Source: a virus
Reading direction: 5' to 3' (one strand)
DNA: 50,876 nucleotides
Virus record (IMG/VR): IMGVR_UViG_3300050821_002264
Location: 1-50,876 of that record
Part shown: positions 15,761 to 24,113 of the stretch, piece by piece
How the letters are laid out: every line of letters begins with the position of its first letter
How positions within the stretch are numbered: position 1 is the stretch's first letter
Notes under the pieces: model-generated
Seen by the model: the letters and a program-made list of their open reading frames with translations, nothing else
What the model was told of the DNA's origin: nothing
The model's database searches: none
Made by a program: the position numbers and the translations under genes

Positions 15761-18240
15761 TGACTGCTCCTAGCGTCAGCGCGGGTTTTGGTGGAGACAT
15801 GCCGGGTGACTTCAACAAAGTCAATAACCAACCCGACATTACACAATCGCCAGCCATTGTCAAGAATCAAAAAGAACGCTTACAGCGCAAATTCGGCGTT
15901 GACTTTCCGGACTTAGACTCGACCAATGGCCCCGACTGGCGTCGGTGGATCGAAGGTCAACGACGGAAGCAAGAGCCTATCATGCGGGACAAGCGCTTGC
16001 ATTGGGCACGTCACCGTCATTTCCGAGCCGGTCAACAATGGATCAGTACCCGCGATGGTCGTCTATGGCGGGAACCACAGTCGGATGTCAATGATTTACG
16101 TCCAGTGCTTAATGTTGTTGGACCTGCTCTGGACTTTCGGCTTGGTATACTCTCGGAACAGCGTCCCGGCTTTCGTCACGAGCCTATCGGTGGTGGTGTG
16201 GCTGGTCGGGAAGCTGCTGAAGCGCAACAGGCGGTAAGTGAGTATTACTTCTATGTCCTCCGCGCGTGGGAGTCTTTCTTAGACGCCTGGTTCCATGCGC
16301 AGACGGACGGTGTCGCATTCATTCATGTCTATATCGACCAGACCAAGGGTCCAACCCAAGAAGACCTTGATCTGATTCCTCCCGATGATCCTAGATTCCC
16401 TGGACTCAAAGCGCAAGGCTACGAGATCGGTCCAGATGGACTGTTGATTCTTCCATATCAAGACGAAGGCGTTGAAGCGCCGCCGGGTGCCGCCGCTAGA
16501 ACGATGTACAAGGGCGAAATTGGCCATCGCGTCTTGCTCGCCCATGAAGTGCTGTTCAGTCCCGAGGCCCGGTCGATCAATGGTCCGACAGAACCGAGAG
16601 CCCGATGGGCTCTGGTACGGCGCATGCGTGACGTTAGCGAAGCCCGTCTTGAGACAGGTGATCCGACCATTGAATCCGAAATGGTCATTACGTCGCAGAG
16701 TGACGTGTTGGATATGCCTATTGACCGCTCAATGGGCTGGCAGCGCGGCTTACCGCCTTTCCCGACTCGCAGACAACGCATTATCGACGGCGTTCCGGAA
16801 TACTTGCTCTGGATAGCCCCAGATCAATTTGAACCGGGTCTGGAGTTAGGCAAGTGGATGCGGTTAGTCGGCAATGTGATTGTTGAGCAAGGAGAGGAGT
16901 TGCCCGGTGGAATTATACCTCTTGCCCGCTTCACCGATGGTAGCCCTGATACCGATGTATTCCCGCGCCCGGTTATGTCGGACTGGATCGGGGACCAAAC
17001 AGCCATCAACGCTTTACTGGGTGCATTGCTTAAGCACGCGAGATACTTCGCGGGGGGACGAATCCTGGCCACGAAGAATACCGTCCTCGAAGAAACCTAT
17101 TCAAATGTTGTGGGTAGCGTAGTTGAGTATCAGGGGATGAAGCCGGATGTATTCCCGGCGACGCAGGCGAATCCGGATGCATGGAAGTTGTTGGACTGGA
17201 TGATTAAGAAGCTGGAAGATAAGACAGGATGGAGTGATATTGCGCGTGGACAGATGTCTGAAAGTGGTAGTGCGCAAGACGTGTCTGGTCGGGCAGTGTT
17301 GGCTAGTCAGCAATTATTCGAGCGTACCTTCGGACCCGCCGTACGCGCTGCGTCAGAAGGTGCTACCGAATGGGCACATCTTATTGTCCGCTACGCTCAG
17401 TGGCTATTCGATGAACCCAGACTCATTCCTGCGGTTGGTGGACGTGGGGACTTAGCAAAGCGCATCAGTGGCGAGAAACTGGGTGATCGACCAATGGTTT
17501 ACGTCGACCCAGAAACGCTCATGCCAATGCCGAGAGCATTGCGTCAGCAATTGCTAGAGGATCAGCTAGACAAGGGTCGAATCAGTCTTCAGACGTATCA
17601 GAAGCGGTCGGCATATGCCGACGTCCGTGACATTCAAATGGGCGATACGGACCAGTGGCAGCGGGCTATGTTCATCAATACGCTGATCGAGGAGACCTGG
17701 GAAGAATTGAGCCAGATGCCTCCGCAGATGCGCTATGCGAGCCCTGGCTTTGCGGTCTTGTGGCAAGACTGTGACTTACAGACCCCGCAGCCGCAGCAGG
17801 GAGCGATGGGTCAGGCAAGCCAGCTTCCGTCAGTCTATCGTACAGTCCATAAGCCAGCGCTTATGGATATTATCCTTGACGACCGGAAGCCGTGGGGCAT
17901 GCGGCAAGTCTGTATTGACCGCTGGGGTGTCTATGACCAGTTGGAGCGGGGCATGAACGACCCGACAGGTCAAACGATGGTGCCACCGTTTGTCCTTGGT
18001 ATACCGCCCGACAAGCTACAAATGATGATGATGGCCATGCAGCCGCCTGCGGCAATGCCAGGGCAGCCGGGGCAAGCGCCGCCGCCCGGTGGTGGGCCAG
18101 CGGGGAATAGTCCCATGACCGCGACAAGCCCGACACCGGAAGCGTCAGGCGCGGGATTACCCGCAGCGGTCCAACAAGGCGCAAAGCCACTCGGGTCGTT
18201 TGGTCAAGTTGAACGGACGTTGGGGAATCAGCAGACTTAA
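15760..18240 (+). CDS. Portal protein (P22-like size)
   Basis: 826 residues. Large podovirus-type portal: N-terminal DWRRWIEGQRRKQEPIMRDK and WARHRHFRAGQQW, then RPVLNVVGPALDFRLGILSE, the characteristic opening of P22-like portals, a central dimer-like alpha/beta core, and a Gln/Pro/Gly/Met-rich C-terminal tail (from about residue 750), probably the barrel or a disordered end. It forms the dodecameric DNA gate. ATG 15760 overlaps the previous stop as TAATG. Confidence 0.85.
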   Translation: MTAPSVSAGFGGDMPGDFNKVNNQPDITQSPAIVKNQKERLQRKFGVDFPDLDSTNGPDWRRWIEGQRRKQEPIMRDKRLHWARHRHFRAGQQWISTRDGRLWREPQSDVNDLRPVLNVVGPALDFRLGILSEQRPGFRHEPIGGGVAGREAAEAQQAVSEYYFYVLRAWESFLDAWFHAQTDGVAFIHVYIDQTKGPTQEDLDLIPPDDPRFPGLKAQGYEIGPDGLLILPYQDEGVEAPPGAAARTMYKGEIGHRVLLAHEVLFSPEARSINGPTEPRARWALVRRMRDVSEARLETGDPTIESEMVITSQSDVLDMPIDRSMGWQRGLPPFPTRRQRIIDGVPEYLLWIAPDQFEPGLELGKWMRLVGNVIVEQGEELPGGIIPLARFTDGSPDTDVFPRPVMSDWIGDQTAINALLGALLKHARYFAGGRILATKNTVLEETYSNVVGSVVEYQGMKPDVFPATQANPDAWKLLDWMIKKLEDKTGWSDIARGQMSESGSAQDVSGRAVLASQQLFERTFGPAVRAASEGATEWAHLIVRYAQWLFDEPRLIPAVGGRGDLAKRISGEKLGDRPMVYVDPETLMPMPRALRQQLLEDQLDKGRISLQTYQKRSAYADVRDIQMGDTDQWQRAMFINTLIEETWEELSQMPPQMRYASPGFAVLWQDCDLQTPQPQQGAMGQASQLPSVYRTVHKPALMDIILDDRKPWGMRQVCIDRWGVYDQLERGMNDPTGQTMVPPFVLGIPPDKLQMMMMAMQPPAAMPGQPGQAPPPGGGPAGNSPMTATSPTPEASGAGLPAAVQQGAKPLGSFGQVERTLGNQQT

Positions 18241-18251
18241 AGGGGGATCAA

Positions 18252-19460
18252 ATGGCAGATCGTGATGTCGCGTTAGCGGAACTAGAGACACAAGACGAAC
18301 CAGTTACGAGTCTACCCGAGCATGCAGGTGGGACAAAGCAAGAGACTCGGGATGACTTGTACGCCCAGGCAGAGACTGAGGGTGTTGAAGAAGGTATAAT
18401 TGCCGAACTAGAAGCCAAGCCTGATCTGACGATTGAGGACTTGCGGAGAATTCCTGGTGCTGAGGGAATGTCCGACGAGAAAATCAAAGCCGGATGGGAC
18501 AAGGCGCAAGCGGAAGCGGCGAGATTGGCAGCGGGGGGAAAGCCAGGCGAAGCTGGAACCGACGAGTTTAAACTCCCGTTCCCGGTCTATGACGCCCAGG
18601 GCAATAAGATCGACGCGCTGGACAAGATCAGCCTTCGGGACTTATTCGAGGGTAAGTTGCAAGTTGGCTATCAGGCATTGGGCAAAGAGCAACGGAAGAC
18701 ATTGACGGAAGCCCTGCGCAATGCGAGCCAGGGGCATTGGAACGAGCAGAAGTACACGACCACGCTGCAAGAGCGGAATACGATGGCGCAGCAGGTTGCG
18801 GAATTGCAGAAGCAAGTCAGTGGCTTCGGGGATCAGCGCAAGGTCTGGGACAGTGCATTGACCGCGCTGGCGATGGGCAATGCGGAGCCGATGAAGAAAT
18901 TGGCTCAGGCGTATCAGACTGCGTTGACCCAAATGCCCACTGCGACTCCTGGCATGGTCTCGATTACCGACGTCCAAGCAGAGCAACGGAAGGTTGAGGC
19001 CGGTTGGCAATTCATCAACGATACGATCAATCCAGCGGCGATGGATATTGCGAAGCGGTACGACGCGGACCCAAAGGAAGTCGTTGGAGCGATTCGCTAT
19101 TTCATTGAACGCGAGCCGCCGCAGTTCTTGACCAAAGAGAAGATTGAGAGCATTTTGAATTATGAAGTGCCAATGGCATTTGAAGCCAATGGGTATACTG
19201 CCAATGGCGCAGAGCGTGCCACCGCGAGCCCGGCGGCTCCGGACAAGATTACCACATTAGAGCAAACCGTTGCTGCGTTGCAAAAGCGGATTGCTGACGG
19301 CGCGAATCAGTCAACGCAGCAAGTTCGTGACAAGGGCAAGAAGGCTCCTCCGGTCGGGGGTGGATCGACTCCTGGCGCAGGTGACTCAATGCCATCGTTC
19401 AAGTCCCGTAGTCAGATGCAAGCATGGTTACGCAATGATCCAGATTGGAGTAAGGCATAA
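18252..19460 (+). CDS. Scaffolding protein
   Basis: 402 residues, acidic and helical with a central coiled coil (QQVAELQKQVSG), an Ala/Pro low-complexity linker (AERATASPAAPDKI) and a basic C-terminal helix-turn (SRSQMQAWLRNDPDWSK), as typical for capsid scaffolds that bind coat by a basic end. Follows the portal. GGGGGA ribosome site 8 bases upstream of ATG 18252. Confidence 0.7.
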   Translation: MADRDVALAELETQDEPVTSLPEHAGGTKQETRDDLYAQAETEGVEEGIIAELEAKPDLTIEDLRRIPGAEGMSDEKIKAGWDKAQAEAARLAAGGKPGEAGTDEFKLPFPVYDAQGNKIDALDKISLRDLFEGKLQVGYQALGKEQRKTLTEALRNASQGHWNEQKYTTTLQERNTMAQQVAELQKQVSGFGDQRKVWDSALTALAMGNAEPMKKLAQAYQTALTQMPTATPGMVSITDVQAEQRKVEAGWQFINDTINPAAMDIAKRYDADPKEVVGAIRYFIEREPPQFLTKEKIESILNYEVPMAFEANGYTANGAERATASPAAPDKITTLEQTVAALQKRIADGANQSTQQVRDKGKKAPPVGGGSTPGAGDSMPSFKSRSQMQAWLRNDPDWSKA

Positions 19461-19993
19461 TGGACCTGTTTCCAGAAATCTACGGGGGTGATGTCGGTAT
19501 TACTGCGCTGCAATACGCCTGCGCCACGGCGGATCAGACGCCAGCGAATAACTCCGTTGCGGAGCTATTCAATCCAGCACTGACGGGTACTGCGCAATTG
19601 CTGAATGCCAAGCTCTTGACGCTGGTCGGCATTGTCGTCTGGGGAGCCCAGGCCGCAGCGGTCAATGTGTCCATCTGGAATACGACCAACAGCGCGGTCG
19701 TGGCTGGAGCCGCAACGCTTGGACCGAACTGGATGGACCATCGGCGGTCGTTGTCCACGACGGTTGCGGCTGACGCGCCATTGGGCGTTTTTACCCAAGG
19801 CAACCTGACACCATTGACCCCGTCGAACTCGACGGAGATTTTCCGTGGAGTCTTGGCGTCGACACAATTGATTCCGTATAAGCAACCGTTCAATGAGGAC
19901 ATTTCCCCAGGCACGGGCGTCCTTGTGACGGTCACGGGTTCTGCCCGGTCGGTCGTTAGTCTGATTTGGATTGAACGTCAGCAGACGTCATAA
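19460..19993 (+). CDS. Beta-rich virion-type protein
   Basis: 177 residues, rich in Val/Thr/Ala beta-strands (KLLTLVGIVVWGAQAAAVNVSIWNTTN broken by short turns), no enzymatic motif. Position after the scaffold suggests a head decoration or fibre-type protein. TAATG overlaps on both sides. Confidence 0.55.
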   Translation: MDLFPEIYGGDVGITALQYACATADQTPANNSVAELFNPALTGTAQLLNAKLLTLVGIVVWGAQAAAVNVSIWNTTNSAVVAGAATLGPNWMDHRRSLSTTVAADAPLGVFTQGNLTPLTPSNSTEIFRGVLASTQLIPYKQPFNEDISPGTGVLVTVTGSARSVVSLIWIERQQTS

Positions 19994-20610
19994 TGGCCTT
20001 ATTGCTTGTGAGACATGGGTCAACGGCGCTGAATGCCGGTGATCCCGCTGACCCGAAAGATTACTTTCGCGGTTGGATCGACACGCCGTTAAGCGATTAT
20101 GGCGTCAAGACCATGCAAAAGACTGCGCAATGGTTGAGTCAATTTCCCATTGCTCGGGTGATTTCTAGCGATCTGCCAAGAGCGAGTCAGTCTGCGCAGA
20201 TGATTGGTCAGGCAGTTGGCAAGCAAGTGGAATTGGACCCAAGACTGCGGTCGATGAATATTGGTGCGTTGACCGGCAAGCTGATAACGCCTGAGAATAA
20301 GCGGATTGTCGAACAGGCCCATGAGAATCCAGCGCAACAATTACCAGGCGGCGAGTCGTATGGTGACTTCTTGAATCGGTATAAAGGTATCCTGCCCGAG
20401 CTACTGGCAGCGGGACAGAAGCAGAATATTGCGGTCGTGACGCATCATCGGAACTTACTGGCATTGCCGCATTTGTTCTTTGGTCAAGCGCCGAAAGTGA
20501 CAGACGATAGTATCCCTGGGAGCGTTGTCGTTCTCGGGCGCAAAGGGGTCCATGTGGCCTTTAGTCCTCCAGGTGAGGAAGCAGAGTATAAGGAGCACGC
20601 GCAATCGTGA
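19993..20610 (+). CDS. Histidine phosphatase (phosphoglycerate-mutase-like)
   Basis: 205 residues. LLLVRHGST holds the catalytic RHG, followed by DTPLSDYGV, RVISSDLPRASQSA, an acidic ALTGK region and IAVVTHHRNLLALP with the second catalytic His. Full length for the family. It could dephosphorylate a small metabolite or a protein. Odd place: between structural and lysis genes. Confidence 0.85.
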   Translation: MALLLVRHGSTALNAGDPADPKDYFRGWIDTPLSDYGVKTMQKTAQWLSQFPIARVISSDLPRASQSAQMIGQAVGKQVELDPRLRSMNIGALTGKLITPENKRIVEQAHENPAQQLPGGESYGDFLNRYKGILPELLAAGQKQNIAVVTHHRNLLALPHLFFGQAPKVTDDSIPGSVVVLGRKGVHVAFSPPGEEAEYKEHAQS

Positions 20611-20700
20611 TTGCTGTGTACGAACTGTAACACAGGATTGGGTAAGTTCAAGGACGACGTCGCACTCCTCAAACGAGCAATTGCGTATGTCTCAATTTGA
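20611..20700 (+). pseudogene. Remnant of endonuclease VII C-terminus
   Basis: A 29-codon open frame reads LLCTNCNTGLGKFKDD then VALLKRAIAYVSI, which matches the C-terminal zinc/HNH end of recombination endonuclease VII-type proteins (LLCxxCNxxLGxFKDDxxLLxxAxxYL). The frame is closed just upstream by TGA at 20608-20610 and the catalytic N-terminal part is missing, so this is a fragment. It overlaps the endolysin start. Confidence 0.6.
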
Positions 20701-21232
20701 TGTACTTATTCCCTATATCCTAAAACACGAAGGGTGCAGTGCAACAAATCCAAGCGGTTTTGTTGACATCCCAGGCGACCCCGGTGGCGTGACCAAGTGG
20801 GGATTGAGCCAACGGGAATGGTCATTACTACGGGTCCAGCCAGTCTATGCCAATTACCCAGAAGCGGTAACAGACCTTGACCAAGCCCATGCAATGGCTA
20901 TCTATAAGACTACGTATTATCTAGATGTCTTTGATACGCTACCGCCTAGTGTCGCGTTGATCGCATTCGACTGTCAAGTCAACGAAGGCAATGCCATTGC
21001 GATCATTCAGCGGGCAGTCGGTGTGAATGACGACGGACAATGGGGACCAATGACGCTCAGCGCCGTCAAGCTCGCGCTGCGTAATATCCCCGCATTCCGA
21101 GAGGATGTCTTATGGAGCCGAGTGACGAATTACGACCAAATTGCCCTCAAGGGCCAGCCGCAGGAGCACTTCCTTGCGCGGTTGTGGATACCCAGACTGT
21201 TGCAATGTCGAGCGGAGGCAAAGTTACTATGA
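20687..21232 (+). CDS. Endolysin, GH108 muramidase type
   Basis: 181 residues. IPYILKHEG carries the catalytic Glu; VDIPGDPGGVTKWGLSQREW is the second family signature; the C-terminal half (FDCQVNEGNAIAIIQRAVGV then DDGQWGPMTLSAV) matches the PG_binding_3-like part. Cuts peptidoglycan glycan strands at lysis. No signal peptide, so export relies on the holin next door. ATG 20687 is chosen because the family motif starts within ten residues. Confidence 0.85.
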   Translation: MSQFDVLIPYILKHEGCSATNPSGFVDIPGDPGGVTKWGLSQREWSLLRVQPVYANYPEAVTDLDQAHAMAIYKTTYYLDVFDTLPPSVALIAFDCQVNEGNAIAIIQRAVGVNDDGQWGPMTLSAVKLALRNIPAFREDVLWSRVTNYDQIALKGQPQEHFLARLWIPRLLQCRAEAKLL

Positions 21233-21414
21233 CGATTAGAGATTTGATGGAGAATCATACAGATTTGGTCTATCATTCGATTGCGGTCTTGGCAGGCCTC
21301 GCGGGTATCGGCGTCTATATCGCCAGCCACGCAATCGGACTTGGGCTTGTCGGGTTCATTAGCGTGTTTATTGGTGGTGGAGTCGCCAATGCCCGGTGGA
21401 ATCCAAATCAATGA
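21229..21414 (+). CDS. Putative holin
   Basis: 61 residues: short polar N-terminus, then two membrane helices (SIAVLAGLAGIGVYIASHAI and LGLVGFISVFIGGGVA) joined by a few residues, and a small polar tail. Size, topology and ATGA overlap with the endolysin support a class II-like holin. Confidence 0.65.
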   Translation: MTIRDLMENHTDLVYHSIAVLAGLAGIGVYIASHAIGLGLVGFISVFIGGGVANARWNPNQ

Positions 21415-21953
21415 CGAACACGACAACCAAGTGGCTGATGATCGTTGGGGCCATTGTCCTCTGGAGCGCCATCGTCAGAGGACTGTTCCCGCGTGTGCAG
21501 GTCATTCAGACGCCTGTAGCCATTCGGACCATTCACGACACCGTCTCGGATACCATCTTTGCGCATGACACGCTAAAGATCAAAGTCCCAATGAAGCCGG
21601 ATACTGTCTGGTTGACGCATGAGACCGTTGGCGCGCCCAAGGCCTATGCGGTCATACCCCCAACGACCGGCATTCGGACAATCATTGTCCCGAAGCATGT
21701 GGGGGATACGACAACGATTGTGGGATTCACGATTGAGCCGGATACGGTGACAGGCTACCTCTATTACCCAAAGCTCTGGAAGTTCTATACAACCGGCCCC
21801 TTGGCCGTCGTGCAGATTGACGAAGCCAATGATCGTATCGGTGCCGCGTTTTGGCCAGCGCCAGCGCCGGATTGTACGCTAGGTTGTAAGTTTAAACTGG
21901 TTGTCGAGGGGGCAACGGCGGGAATCTTGACGTATGTCGTATTGCACCATTAA
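21411..21953 (+). CDS. Membrane-anchored protein of the lysis cassette
   Basis: 180 residues from ATG 21411 (ATGA overlap). One N-terminal membrane helix (WLMIVGAIVLWSAIVRGLF), then a Thr/Val/Pro-rich periplasmic-type domain (TVWLTHETVG, TTTIVGFTIEPDTVTGYLYY) and a hydrophobic C-terminus (TAGILTYVVLHH). Topology and position would fit a spanin-like factor, but there is no lipobox and no coiled coil, so this is only a guess. Confidence 0.6.
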   Translation: MTNTTTKWLMIVGAIVLWSAIVRGLFPRVQVIQTPVAIRTIHDTVSDTIFAHDTLKIKVPMKPDTVWLTHETVGAPKAYAVIPPTTGIRTIIVPKHVGDTTTIVGFTIEPDTVTGYLYYPKLWKFYTTGPLAVVQIDEANDRIGAAFWPAPAPDCTLGCKFKLVVEGATAGILTYVVLHH

Positions 21954-21965
21954 CTTAGGAGCCTA

Positions 21966-21994
21966 TTGACATGGGCTATATTAAGTAGTATATT
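21966..21994 (+). promoter_or_regulatory. Sigma-70 promoter
   Basis: TTGACA 21966-21971, 17-base spacer, TATATT 21989-21994. Drives the single gene at 22150 through a 150-base leader. Confidence 0.85.
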
Positions 21995-22000
21995 ACGTAT

Positions 22001-22099
22001 AGCAGGCCATCGACCTGCTCTCAGTGGCTCACGCGCAACTCCCCACGTCGGTCCCTCCTCCCCGACGTCTCAGTTCCTTCCTCGCGCGGTGGGCCACTT
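22001..22099 (+). promoter_or_regulatory. Structured leader RNA
   Basis: Right at the transcript start AGCAGG/CCTGCT (22001-22019) forms a 6-base-pair hairpin with 7-base loop. Downstream GTGGC (22025-22029) pairs with GCCAC (22094-22098), with GCGC pairs inside and an ACGTCGG/CCGACGT hairpin in the centre. No run of T follows, so it is not a simple terminator. Could control translation of the 22150 gene. Confidence 0.45.
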
Positions 22100-22149
22100 T
22101 GCTTTGTAGTATGGGGAGTAATACTTCTTGGAGGTAGGAGAGACTGTAC

Positions 22150-22557
22150 ATGAACGTCGTAGCTACGTGGTTGTATTTGATCGGAACGCCGGAACGTGCT
22201 CGAAAGCTAAGAGCACGAGTTGATGGCTTGGCCAGCCCAAGTCCTATTGACCCACTCTTTGGCCCTGAGCCGCCGCAGTGTCCTACCACTGTCCTCTTTG
22301 GAGCCGAAGTCAGTAGGCTCTGCTATATCAATGGCGCAGCGTTTCGTGCGGCATTAGACGCTTGGGACACTGGTGCTGTCAGTCGTGCGGACCTGCGGCG
22401 CTGGTGCCTAGAGATCGAGAAGGGAAAGTATACCGGACCTACTTTTTATCCTGACGCCGCTTGGCGAGACGGCTTGCGGATTTTGACCACGCTCGTACTA
22501 ACTGCTGGCATCAGAACGGCTCCCTATACAAGCACTTCGAGTTTAAACACTGCATGA
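22150..22557 (+). CDS. Hypothetical protein with its own promoter
   Basis: 135 residues, no recognised domain; several Cys (PPQCPTT, RLCYING, RWCLEIE) and a helical C-terminus. Strong ribosome site (GGAGGTAGGAG) before ATG 22150, and its own promoter and leader, suggest independent, perhaps early, expression. Its 3' end overlaps the convergent gene on the other strand by 47 bases. Confidence 0.65.
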   Translation: MNVVATWLYLIGTPERARKLRARVDGLASPSPIDPLFGPEPPQCPTTVLFGAEVSRLCYINGAAFRAALDAWDTGAVSRADLRRWCLEIEKGKYTGPTFYPDAAWRDGLRILTTLVLTAGIRTAPYTSTSSLNTA

Positions 22558-22732
22558 ACGGTGGCTTTTCCTCGTCTAGCGGCAATTGCAAAATCTGCCT
22601 TGCTCCGCACAACAAACACTTCGACAATGGCGACGGTGCCGGGAGAGATTTCTTCCCCGGTGCTGTCCATGGGGTATCGTAATCATCAGGCAAGTCTTCG
22701 TCGTCAAAGACACTGGGCATCATCGCACCCAT
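22511..22732 (-). CDS. Small zinc-ribbon-like protein
   Basis: 73 residues, last gene of the - strand operon. CLLCGARQIL and QCLNSKCLY give four Cys in ribbon spacing; acidic N-terminus (DDEDLPDDYD). TAATG overlap with the gene upstream. Convergent overlap with the + strand gene. Function unknown. Confidence 0.6.
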   Translation of the reverse strand: MGAMMPSVFDDEDLPDDYDTPWTAPGKKSLPAPSPLSKCLLCGARQILQLPLDEEKPPFMQCLNSKCLYREPF

Positions 22733-22989
22733 TAGGTAATCTTACCGTGCGAGCCCATCGTCATAGCGTTCGATGGCGGCTTGACGCCCATGGTCTTAGC
22801 TGGGGATGTCATTGCGCCAAAGCCACTGCCAGGCAACCGACGCATTGCAAGCCGAAGCATGGAACTGACCAGACTGCTCCCTGGTCCTCCAGCTTTGGGC
22901 GCACCGGCTTCGGCAAAGGGCTTTTCACTTGCGCCACCGGACGCCAGATTATCTGGCTTGTACTGTTGACCCACTGGACTGAATGCCAT
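22732..22989 (-). CDS. Gly/Pro/Ala-rich small protein
   Basis: 85 residues, low complexity (GGASEKPFAEAGAPKAGG), probably disordered; some similarity in style to the ejection-type proteins upstream on this strand. Function unknown. Confidence 0.55.
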   Translation of the reverse strand: MAFSPVGQQYKPDNLASGGASEKPFAEAGAPKAGGPGSSLVSSMLRLAMRRLPGSGFGAMTSPAKTMGVKPPSNAMTMGSHGKIT

Positions 22990-22991
22990 AG

Positions 22992-23342
22992 TTAACCTAC
23001 CTTGACTGTTACGCGTGTATCGGTGTAATGGGCAAACGCGCCAAAGCGGTTGTGCCAGACGGCCATCGTGCCAATCTTCTGACCTTGTCGCAAGACGTCC
23101 ATGGTCAATACCTCATACATATCTCCTGACCGGGATTCTTGAATGCTCTTGGTCAGATTGGTATAGACATACGCTGCTGGCCCGTCTGCATGACTATCGA
23201 CAATCGGCTCGGTCTTTGGCGCTACTTTTGGCGCAACCGGCTCAACCTCAACCCTTACTACGTGTTGTTCCTTTGAGGACAGCGACGGCGTTGACGCCGT
23301 TGCCGAGAGCCGGGATAACCAGCGAAACATCCCCATTGTCAC
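22992..23342 (-). CDS. Hypothetical protein, basic N-terminus
   Basis: 116 residues. Val/Pro/Lys-rich linker (VRVEVEPVAPKVAPKTEP) then a beta region (YEVLTMDVLRQGQKIGTMAV). Overlaps the preceding gene by 95 bases if started at 23342, longer than usual here, so a later start (for example 23336 or inside) is possible. The promoter at 23632-23604 may serve it. Confidence 0.5.
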   Translation of the reverse strand: MTMGMFRWLSRLSATASTPSLSSKEQHVVRVEVEPVAPKVAPKTEPIVDSHADGPAAYVYTNLTKSIQESRSGDMYEVLTMDVLRQGQKIGTMAVWHNRFGAFAHYTDTRVTVKVG

Positions 23343-23625
23343 TTCCTTCGAATGGATGATTCAGGTAATTCAAGACGATTGGAATGAATTGGGACTGTGG
23401 TAACAGGTAGCCATCCAACACAACAGAGCCAGAATCCTTTTGCAACTGGACTTCGATACCCGATGTCGACGGCGCGCCGTCTGCGCTGACCGTCGTACCG
23501 AAGACATAGTGCCGAAATCCTGGCTGTCCTGGTGATGCTTTACTCGCAGTGACCGTCGTATTCTGCCCCGTCACGCGTACCGACCATTCAATAGCCGATG
23601 CTAATAATACTTCCATGGATGCCAT
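23248..23625 (-). CDS. Beta-rich virion-type protein
   Basis: 125 residues, repeating Val/Thr/Gly strands (SVRVTGQNTTVTAS, GSVVLDGYLL), no Cys or enzymatic motif. Likely tail or head accessory. Function unknown. Confidence 0.55.
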   Translation of the reverse strand: MASMEVLLASAIEWSVRVTGQNTTVTASKASPGQPGFRHYVFGTTVSADGAPSTSGIEVQLQKDSGSVVLDGYLLPQSQFIPIVLNYLNHPFEGSDNGDVSLVIPALGNGVNAVAVLKGTTRSKG

Positions 23626-23632
23626 GTGTCAA
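23604..23632 (-). promoter_or_regulatory. Possible - strand promoter
   Basis: Reading the - strand: TTGACA (23632-23627), 17-base spacer, TATTAT (23609-23604). It overlaps the start of the 23625 gene and would transcribe the last four - strand genes. Confidence 0.45.
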
Positions 23633-23636
23633 GTCC

Positions 23637-24113
23637 TTATGGCCAGTACATTGCTTGTAACGCTTTCGTGACGACTGGAATCGTCAGCTTAAAGTCCGTT
23701 AGGTCAATCTGTGGATATGCCTTATAGACTGATGCGAAGCTGACGCCGCTGACCCAGAAGTCTTCGTCCACTGTCCCTGCCAACGCGACGTCTTCGGTAA
23801 TCGGGATCGTTAACACGGGCACTGACCAGAGCGTCTGAATCACATTCTGCCAGTAATCCTCGTCAAACGTTCCTGGTGGAGCATAGTCATCAACCAGCCA
23901 GAGCGAGACAATCGTGTCAATCGCTGGCGGGGTCATCGCGTTCCAGAAGTCTTCGTCAAACGCATTGAAGAACGCCGCGTCGTCGGACGGGAGCCAACTG
24001 GTCAGTTGGACAGTGTTCTGGACTGGTAGGCTCCATTGATAGTCTTCATCAACGATTGTTGGAGCTACTGGTGGCTGGGCATAGTCCGTATCAACGAAAC
24101 GAATGACTGGCAT
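23637..24113 (-). CDS. DEDYW-repeat tail protein
   Basis: 158 residues. Repeats of (V/F)DED(Y/F)(W/Q) occur four times (IVDEDYQW, AFDEDFWN, TFDEDYWQ, TVDEDFWV), spaced roughly 28-40 residues with Pro/Val-rich stretches between, so it is a modular repeat protein. ATG 24113 overlaps the previous stop (TAATG). The gene before ends with a fifth copy. Probably a tail or adhesion component. Confidence 0.6.
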   Translation of the reverse strand: MPVIRFVDTDYAQPPVAPTIVDEDYQWSLPVQNTVQLTSWLPSDDAAFFNAFDEDFWNAMTPPAIDTIVSLWLVDDYAPPGTFDEDYWQNVIQTLWSVPVLTIPITEDVALAGTVDEDFWVSGVSFASVYKAYPQIDLTDFKLTIPVVTKALQAMYWP

